The translations under genes were made by a program, and so were the position numbers. Shown here one piece after another: positions 5,429-10,059 of a stretch of DNA of 10,059 nt. Every line of letters begins with the position of its first letter. Within the stretch, counting starts at the first letter, position 1. The notes under the pieces were generated by a model. The model made no database searches, was not told where the DNA came from, and saw only the letters and a program-made list of their open reading frames with translations. Source of the stretch: Methanomassiliicoccaceae archaeon (GTDB lineage: Archaea; Thermoplasmatota; Thermoplasmata; Methanomassiliicoccales; Methanomethylophilaceae); NCBI GenBank assembly GCA_009778275.1, contig WRKC01000078.1, positions 1 to 10,059 of the forward strand. Reading direction: 5' to 3'.

Positions 5429-6829
5429 TCATCCCCTGAGGTATTCTTTTAGCACTTTCGGTATCGAGTCAATGACATCCGTGGCCGTCATGCCGTAGGA
5501 CATGTCATCGAACGCGTGTTCTCCGGCCCTTCCGCAAATGAAAGCGCCCAGCGCGGCGGCGTCAAAACAGCTCATGCCTTTGGACAGAAGTCCTGCGACA
5601 ATGCCGGACAGTACGTCCCCGGTACCGGCACTGGTCATGCCGGGGTTGCCTGTGGTATTATATCTGACCCTATTTCCATCCGATATCCTGTCCTCTCTGC
5701 CTTTGAGCAGGACTGTCGAGTTTGTGCTTTTCGCAAGCTTCAGCACGGCATCGCATGCGGCAAGAGGGTCCCCGCCGAGTTTTTCGAATTCTTTGATGTG
5801 GGGGGTGAGTATGGTCTTTCCGTTGGAAACGAACTCTTTTCCGAGCGCGGAAAGTCCGTCGGCATCGACAACGACCGGCACGTTGCACTTTTTGACGAAC
5901 TGCCTCACAGTCTCGGCCGTTCCTTCGGATATGCCGACACCTGGCCCTATTAGGGCCGCATCATGCTGTTCCGACAACTTCAGCAGAAGATCGAGATGCT
6001 CCGGCCTCAGCGAATTCCCCGAAAGGCCGACCATCATCAGGACGGGGGAGAAAGATGCGATCACCGATGTGCAGTTCTCAGGAACAGCCAATCTCACAAT
6101 GTCGGTCCCGACCCTCATGGCGGCGAGCGCCGACATCGCCGGCGCACCGTAATACGGCCCGCCGCCTATGATCAGCAGTCTTCCGTTGGACCCCTTGTGG
6201 CTGTCCGCTTTCGGTACGGGGTATCTCAGCATATCTCCCGGACCTACGTTCTCGTATGCCTCTTTCGGAATGCCTATGTCCTTCACGATAATCTCTCCTG
6301 AGTTCTCTCGATCCATCCCTTCCTTCACGTCGTGCAGCGTTATCGTTATGTCAGGTCTTAACGGCAGAGAGGTCCCCAGGCCCGACGGCACGTCGACCGA
6401 CACTACGCACCCCTTGAATCCGTTTGCCATTCTAATAAATCCATCGTACGGAGGTCTGACCTCTCCCGACATCCCTGTGCCCAGAGCGCAATCGACGACC
6501 ACATCGAAACAGTCCCCGTCGAAGTCTGAAAAATCCTATATCTGGCACATTAGTTCTGAAAGGATCTTTTTGATGTGGTCCGATCTGATCGATCCCTTTG
6601 GCCGGAGAAGGAAGACCGTTACTTTGCCGGGGTCCATCATTCCCGCAGCTGCGATCCCGTCGCCGCCGTTGTTGCCGCTGCCGCATATGAAAGCGAACCT
6701 TTTACTGGGGAACCTTTCCGAAAGCACGGAAGCTACCGCCTTGCCGGCATTGGCCATGAGAACGGGAACCCCCACCCCGAGGGCCTCAGAATTGGCGTCA
6801 ATGACCGAGGAATCCAAAGACGTCATCAT
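5429..6829 (-). CDS. nnr: Bifunctional NAD(P)HX repair enzyme Nnr, with in-frame UAG at codon 98
   Basis: This is the fused NAD(P)HX epimerase and ADP/ATP-dependent dehydratase that restores hydrated NADH/NADPH. It is one open frame of 466 residues if the TAG at 6536-6538 is read as an amino acid. The N-terminal YjeF_N epimerase domain (about 1-205) shows LMANAG (24-29), GSGNNGGDG (50-58), then after the amber codon VVDCALGTGMSG (about 111-122) and SVDVPSGL (about 144-151). The C-terminal ribokinase-like domain (about 210-466) shows HKGSNGRLLIIGGG, VVDADGL (about 320-326), LTPH (about 341-344) and the catalytic AGTGD (about 401-405). Both domains look intact. The start ATG 6829 overlaps the srp19 stop as ATGA. 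The phosphoesterase starts 1 nt after its TGA. If UAG stopped translation, the 97-residue product would be half an epimerase domain. A start at GTG 6502 would give only the remaining 357 residues. Pyrrolysine insertion is the inference. Confidence 0.88.
6536..6538 (-). other. In-frame amber (UAG) codon within nnr, probable pyrrolysine site
   Basis: The codons run CTA ATG TGC CAG ATA TAG GAT TTT TCA on the minus strand, with the same frame open on both sides. The position is residue 98, in the variable stretch between the GNNGGDG loop and the DxxxGTG motif of the epimerase domain. It is therefore probably a surface or linker position and not catalytic. A weak 6-bp stem (TCGACG/CGTCGA at 6522-6517 and 6497-6492) begins 13 nt downstream; I give it little weight. 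Confidence 0.75.
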
Positions 6830-7122
6830 TTCTTCTGGTTCTTGATAAGTATCTCTGCGATCTTCGGCAGGAGCTCGGTCTTGGAGAACTTTCCCTTCTC
6901 GACCTTGACGCAGCCGCGTTTAGCTACCCAGTTAGACGGATATGATTTGTCCTCAAGCACCTCATACTCCAGATCCAATATCAGCGCGCCTTTCGCGATG
7001 ATATCGATCTCGGGGTCCTTCACGCAGAGGTTCTTGGGAAGCCTTCTGCCATTCGCCCTGGTCCTGTCCACGTCGAAATATTCGGGCCACAGAGTGATCG
7101 CGGTGTCCGCATCGTACGTCAT
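6826..7122 (-). CDS. srp19: Signal recognition particle 19 kDa protein SRP19
   Basis: This 98-residue basic protein matches archaeal SRP19, which binds the tips of SRP RNA helices 6 and 8 and prepares the S domain for SRP54. Family signatures are TLWPEYFDVDRTRANGRRLP (10-29), the central DIIAKGALILDL, and KSYPSNWVAKRGCVKVE (59-75), ending in a helical Lys-rich tail. The start ATG 7122 has GTGAT (7126-7130 on the minus strand) 3 nt upstream and adds about 8 residues before the usual WPEYFD beginning. It lies 67 nt after S8e and overlaps nnr by 4 nt (ATGA). The stop is TGA. Confidence 0.93.
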   Translation of the reverse strand: MTYDADTAITLWPEYFDVDRTRANGRRLPKNLCVKDPEIDIIAKGALILDLEYEVLEDKSYPSNWVAKRGCVKVEKGKFSKTELLPKIAEILIKNQKK

Positions 7123-7189
7123 GTTATCACATTCAATAATACCGAAAAGGGTTAAAGAAGTTGCTGGAGAGAGGAACGAGGGAATGCGT

Positions 7190-7573
7190 TCAGCTCTCTA
7201 CGAGAACGGCGTTTATCGCACCGTCCTGTCCGGGCCTGGAGGTGACAATGGCGTCTCCGAGCTCGGTCTTGATCCTGGCACCTTTGTTGATGATGTTACG
7301 CTGAACGTAGTTGGGGTCTGCAGGGTTGACCGTAACGTTGAGGATCTTTGATTTCTGGATCGTTTTGTTCTTTTTGTCCACCACATTGGCGTATTCGGCC
7401 ATGAGCATACACGTCTTGGAGCTGGCTCCGCGTCCGCGGTAGTGTTTCAGGGATTGCCTTCCTATCTTCGTGAACTGTTTCTCCCTGCTGATCTCGAACT
7501 TCCTCTTGCCTCTGCTGGAGACAAGCCTGCCCCCGGTGGGCTTCCTTTTTGATTTTCCCTGCCACAATGCCAT
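7190..7573 (-). CDS. rps8e: 30S ribosomal protein S8e
   Basis: This 127-residue protein is S8e of the archaeal small ribosomal subunit. Signatures are the start MALWQGKSKRKPTGGRLVSS, the RGRGASSKTCMLMAEYANV block, and the C-terminal RNIINKGARI and TSRPGQDGAINAVLV. The frame is open to an ATG at 7621, but family alignment favours ATG 7571-7573. The TATA box at 7602-7609 also falls between the two, and initiation about 25 nt downstream gives a leader of only a few nucleotides. There is no Shine-Dalgarno. It heads the minus-strand operon with srp19, nnr and the phosphoesterase, and stops with TGA. Confidence 0.95.
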   Translation of the reverse strand: MALWQGKSKRKPTGGRLVSSRGKRKFEISREKQFTKIGRQSLKHYRGRGASSKTCMLMAEYANVVDKKNKTIQKSKILNVTVNPADPNYVQRNIINKGARIKTELGDAIVTSRPGQDGAINAVLVES

Positions 7574-7601
7574 TGGTATCGGTCTGCCAATTACGGTTCC
7601 G

Positions 7602-7609
7602 TATATAAA
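7602..7609 (-). promoter_or_regulatory. TATA box of the S8e operon
   Basis: TTTATATA on the minus strand is a near-consensus archaeal box A, centred 32 nt before the S8e ATG. It predicts a start near 7580 and a very short leader. Confidence 0.65.
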
Positions 7610-7709
7610 CCTTTTTTTCAAAAGTTTATTCTTTTTTGTCAGGTGTTAACGCGCAGCCCTTAAACCTTTGAATTGAAAAGCTTTGGGCGCTACAAAGGGA
7701 GATACCGAA

Positions 7710-7832
7710 ATGGCACAAAGAACGAATAAGATTCAAAGCCATTTTGAGAATATAGAAGAATATCTGTATCATAAAAACCTAACGGGGCCAGCACGTACGG
7801 TGATAACTTTATGCCCGTCTCGGGGTTTTTGA
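7710..7832 (+). CDS. Possible 40-residue hypothetical protein overlapping the next gene
   Basis: ATG 7710 is preceded by GGGAG (7697-7701) with an 8-nt spacer and by a weak CTTAAA box at 7659-7664. The frame encodes 40 residues (MAQRTNKIQSHFENIEEYLY and 20 more) and stops with TGA at 7830-7832. It runs 22 nt past the ATG of the downstream membrane-protein gene, whose GGTGAT site lies inside this frame. It could be a real small gene coupled to that gene, a leader peptide, or the 5' part of a frameshifted longer gene. No homology is recognised. Confidence 0.35.
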   Translation: MAQRTNKIQSHFENIEEYLYHKNLTGPARTVITLCPSRGF

Positions 7833-8518
7833 CACTATCGGCATCACTGCTTTTAAGCGCGCATGGGATTAGGGGGCACGTGGCCCAAAAGAACCGCAAC
7901 TCATCAGCGATATTGAGAAAGATATTCTCCATCGCCCCTGACCCCGGGACGAAAGGCGGAAAACTCATGAGGTCGGTCAACCGCCTGAAGTACGTGGGGA
8001 TATCGGTCATCTTTGCGGTGATCCTCGCTTTTGTGTTCGACAGGAACATATGGAAGCTTTACAATGGGGGCGGGGACCTTCAGAATGCTCTCGACGGCAT
8101 GTTCTCTCTTCTGATGACCCTTACTTTTGCTATAATGGGCGTTTTCCTTGTCGTCCATGTTCTGCATCCCCATTTCGGGAAGAGGCCGGTACCGGCGTCC
8201 TTAAAGGACGCCGTGGGGGACCAGAGCGTCACGGAGAACATGTCAAGGGAAGAGCTTCTGGGTTTCATTAAGGAACTGGAGAGCGACGAGGAGATCAAGG
8301 CGTATATGGAGACGATCGGCGTGAAGAGCGATATCGCGCTGACATTGGGGATAGCACTCCTGGCGTTCTTCTTCGGGATGTACGGGTACATGACATCCTA
8401 CACGATCGGGTTCGAAGGAAGCCCGAACCTCCTGCCGATATCCCTGTGCTTCTTTTACATAATATCATCGAACGTCTACATGATACTGAAGACGATGAAT
8501 GTCGTCTGGGACGTTTGA
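7811..8518 (+). CDS. Membrane protein of unknown function, four predicted helices
   Basis: This 235-residue protein has hydrophobic segments at about 61-77, 97-119, 174-195 and 206-227, plus a short weak one at 5-19. An acidic soluble loop (about 135-172, SVTENMSREELLGFIKELES and onward) lies between helices 2 and 3. I do not recognise the family and see no catalytic or metal motif. The start ATG 7811 has GGTGAT at 7799-7804 with a 6-nt spacer. ATG 7967 (MRSVNRLKYVGI) is an alternative that keeps all four helices and drops a poorly convincing 52-residue N-terminus. The stop is TGA, 3 nt from the stop of the convergent phosphoesterase. The mRNA contains a strong palindrome at 8193-8213. Confidence 0.7.
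   Translation: MPVSGFLTLSASLLLSAHGIRGHVAQKNRNSSAILRKIFSIAPDPGTKGGKLMRSVNRLKYVGISVIFAVILAFVFDRNIWKLYNGGGDLQNALDGMFSLLMTLTFAIMGVFLVVHVLHPHFGKRPVPASLKDAVGDQSVTENMSREELLGFIKELESDEEIKAYMETIGVKSDIALTLGIALLAFFFGMYGYMTSYTIGFEGSPNLLPISLCFFYIISSNVYMILKTMNVVWDV
8185..8213. repeat. Two overlapping palindromes inside the membrane-protein gene
   Basis: GCCGGTACCGGC (8185-8196) is a perfect 12-bp palindrome. It overlaps CGGCGTCCTT-A-AAGGACGCCG (8193-8213), which has 10-bp arms around one central base. As RNA the second gives at least an 8-bp GC-rich stem with a 5-nt loop. They encode part of the loop after the second helix (about residues 126-135). Confidence 0.6.
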
Positions 8519-8521
8519 CCT

Positions 8522-9169
8522 TCAAGGCAGGCGCTTCGCCGTGAACAGTCCGGCGCTCACGGCACCCTCGTCAACCTCGACGATCGCATACATGCCGTCC
8601 TTCGCAGGCCCGGGGTTGATGAACGTAGTTCCGTCAATGTGCACCACGCCGTAATCCTCATGGATGTGGCCGCTCAGGACCAGTATTGGCTTGAATTCCT
8701 CTACTATCTTCAGGATCGAAGTGCTGCCGACGCTCAATCCAGATGGGATGTGATCGTTGATCCCGTGCGGGGGAGCATGGACCATCAGTATCATTCCCCT
8801 TTTTGATATCGGTCTCAGCATTTTGTAGATCGTATCCTCGTCCAGTTCAAAGGGGGTGTTGAAAATAGTGGGGTTCGACCCCCCAAGACCCGCAACGTGA
8901 AAACCTCCCAGGACCGTTGTCTTTCCGTGCATGTCCGTCGCAAACCCGGATACCGTTTCCGGAAAGTCGAGCGGGTCGCAGTTCCCGGGCAGCACATAGA
9001 CATCCCTCTTGACAGGACCCAATATCCTCTCGGCGACCTCGTTCGGGCCGAAGTCGGTTATGTCGCCGATGGCCAATACGCAATCCACATCCTCTTTTTC
9101 CGCGACGGCCGTGATCCAATCCGCCGCTGCCGCATCTCCGTGGATATCAGACACTACAAGGAACTTCAT
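8522..9169 (-). CDS. Metallophosphoesterase, COG2129-like
   Basis: This 215-residue single-domain calcineurin-like phosphoesterase has its motifs in order: SDIHG (7-11), GDITDFG (35-41), GNCD (62-65), MVHAPPH (129-135) and SGHIHE (166-171). The GNCD form, with Cys where many members have His, also occurs in YfcE-like enzymes, so it need not be inactive. The overall pattern matches the Icc/YfcE-related group COG2129, whose substrate is unknown. The start ATG 9169 is preceded by GAAGGG. The gene lies 49 nt downstream of DUF1638 with a palindrome in between, so it may have its own promoter. It stops with TGA, convergent with the membrane-protein gene. Confidence 0.85.
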   Translation of the reverse strand: MKFLVVSDIHGDAAAADWITAVAEKEDVDCVLAIGDITDFGPNEVAERILGPVKRDVYVLPGNCDPLDFPETVSGFATDMHGKTTVLGGFHVAGLGGSNPTIFNTPFELDEDTIYKMLRPISKRGMILMVHAPPHGINDHIPSGLSVGSTSILKIVEEFKPILVLSGHIHEDYGVVHIDGTTFINPGPAKDGMYAIVEVDEGAVSAGLFTAKRLP

Positions 9170-9181
9170 CGTCCCTTCTAA

Positions 9182-9199
9182 TAATGTAAGAATACATTA
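9182..9199. promoter_or_regulatory. Palindrome upstream of the COG2129-like gene
   Basis: TAATGTA-AGAA-TACATTA is a perfect 7-bp inverted repeat with a 4-nt centre, 12 nt before the start codon and within the AT-rich promoter-like stretch. It could be an operator. Less likely it is a weak terminator for DUF1638, because only AT-rich pairs form it. Confidence 0.35.
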
Positions 9200-9218
9200 A
9201 TTTTTCATCTGTGCCCGA

Positions 9219-10046
9219 TCAGCACCCCAAGGCACCCTTCGCATCCTTGTAGAGCTTTTCAGTCGGAAACAGGTCCACCGACCCCGGTGCGGCGGTAACG
9301 AACTCAAGCCCCGTGACATCGGAGAATCTCTCGCACCCTTTTTCAAACTCCTCGCCTTTGATCCCGATGCCGGTATCGATCTTCACTGCCTTTTTGTAAC
9401 CGAAGATCTCGAAGACCTCTTTGGTCGTGTGTATGCCCATTGTCTCGAAACCTTTTGTGAAATTCAGTTCTGCTGAATATTCGCCCCAGTTCCCCGCGAT
9501 CGCTGGGGTGACGAAGAACATCCCGGTGTACTTCCGGACGAAGTCGCAGTACCTCGAGTGCCCGCCCACGGCGACCCCTATGCAATCGTCGCACACTTCG
9601 CCGTTCTTATCGCGGAAGACAAAGACCGGTATATCAAGAGAAGCGGAGGCCCATTTGGAGACGTCCCATCCCGCATTGCCGCACATGCCATAATACAAGG
9701 CGATGACGTCAAAGCGGCTCTGGAAGAACCGCAGCTGTTCTTCCAACGTGCTGCGGAGGACCTGAGGATAAACGTGGAGACCGAGCTTGTTCATTACCAC
9801 GACGATATTGAATCCGTTGTCTCGATCTATCCCAGCATAACCGTTATTGAAATCCCATTCGTCTATCATGATGTAAGGGATGCCCCTCAGATCCAATTTC
9901 TTCCTCAGCGTAAGCGCGGGCTTTGTGTCCACAATGTAGATCTTCTTCTCGTCCCTTTCCTTTTCCAAAGAATATACGATCTCATCCTCTAGGATGGGAC
10001 AGCCTATGATCCCCATTGTTCCTTTGACCATGGGCGGTAGTATCAT
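9219..10046 (-). CDS. DUF1638 family protein
   Basis: This soluble protein of up to 275 residues matches the DUF1638 family (PF07796) by its motif pattern: an N-terminal GIIGCPILEDEI (12-23), ALYYGMCGNAG (116-126), VCDDCIGVAVGG (151-162) and TGMFFVTPAIAGNWGEY (174-190). The conserved Cys residues (C122, C152, C155) suggest metal or cofactor binding, which is inference. The biochemical function is unknown. To my knowledge the family is common in methanogens and in anaerobes with corrinoid methyltransferases. The start is uncertain. ATG 10046 is the first in the window, but the frame stays open to the window edge. The family N-terminus would better fit Met11 (10016). The stop is TGA. Confidence 0.8.
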   Translation of the reverse strand: MILPPMVKGTMGIIGCPILEDEIVYSLEKERDEKKIYIVDTKPALTLRKKLDLRGIPYIMIDEWDFNNGYAGIDRDNGFNIVVVMNKLGLHVYPQVLRSTLEEQLRFFQSRFDVIALYYGMCGNAGWDVSKWASASLDIPVFVFRDKNGEVCDDCIGVAVGGHSRYCDFVRKYTGMFFVTPAIAGNWGEYSAELNFTKGFETMGIHTTKEVFEIFGYKKAVKIDTGIGIKGEEFEKGCERFSDVTGLEFVTAAPGSVDLFPTEKLYKDAKGALGC

Positions 10047-10059
10047 TATGAAAGTATAA

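Noticed and set aside
5429..6502. Separate dehydratase-only gene starting at GTG 6502, with an independent 97-residue ORF upstream
   Set aside because: Both share one frame separated only by TAG, and GTG 6502 lies inside the epimerase domain, so neither product alone would have a complete epimerase fold.
8522..8833. GNCD instead of GNHD as a sign of an inactive phosphoesterase
   Set aside because: The coordinates cover the C-terminal part with the remaining intact motifs; GNCD is a known variant in YfcE-like members, so it is not evidence of inactivity.

Overview
The window reads as a methanogenic archaeon of the Methanomassiliicoccales / Methanomethylophilaceae type (Thermoplasmata). This is an inference. 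It rests on an HdrA-MvhD-MvhG-MvhA gene string (the hydrogenase / heterodisulfide reductase system), archaeal-type S8e and SRP19, TATA-box promoters with short or absent leaders, a DUF1638 gene, and an in-frame amber codon inside an otherwise intact gene. Coding DNA is moderately GC-rich and the intergenic DNA is strongly AT-rich.

Layout, left to right. (1) Positions 1-3455, plus strand: the 3' end of hdrA followed by mvhD, mvhG and mvhA, packed with 0-4 nt gaps and closed by a strong hairpin plus T-run terminator. Together they form the electron-bifurcating H2:CoM-S-S-CoB/ferredoxin machinery. (2) Positions 3484-4096: a gene-poor AT-rich region. It holds a GC-rich, hairpin-dense island (about 3742-3930) that may be an RNA gene, plus inverted repeats. 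The last repeat lies just upstream of a small winged-helix regulator (4097-4375). (3) Positions 4376-4635: a convergent intergenic region with a promoter-preceded, foldable block (4461-4589) that may be another non-coding RNA. (4) Positions 7573 down to 4636, minus strand: an apparent operon of S8e, SRP19, Nnr (NAD(P)HX repair) and an SbcD-related metallophosphoesterase. Nnr overlaps srp19 by 4 nt, and the phosphoesterase starts 1 nt after nnr. (5) Positions 7710-8518, plus strand: a possible 40-codon ORF overlapping the start of a four-helix membrane protein of unknown function. (6) Positions 10046 down to 8522, minus strand: DUF1638 and a COG2129-like phosphoesterase.

The main observation is in nnr. 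It is interrupted by a single TAG at 6536-6538, codon 98 of 467. The frame is open and homologous on both sides, and the epimerase-domain motifs lie on both sides of the TAG. None of the 12 confidently called genes stops at TAG (8 TGA, 4 TAA). This fits an organism that decodes UAG as pyrrolysine and makes a full-length Nnr containing pyrrolysine or another inserted residue. It would extend UAG decoding to a housekeeping metabolite-repair enzyme outside the methylamine methyltransferases.
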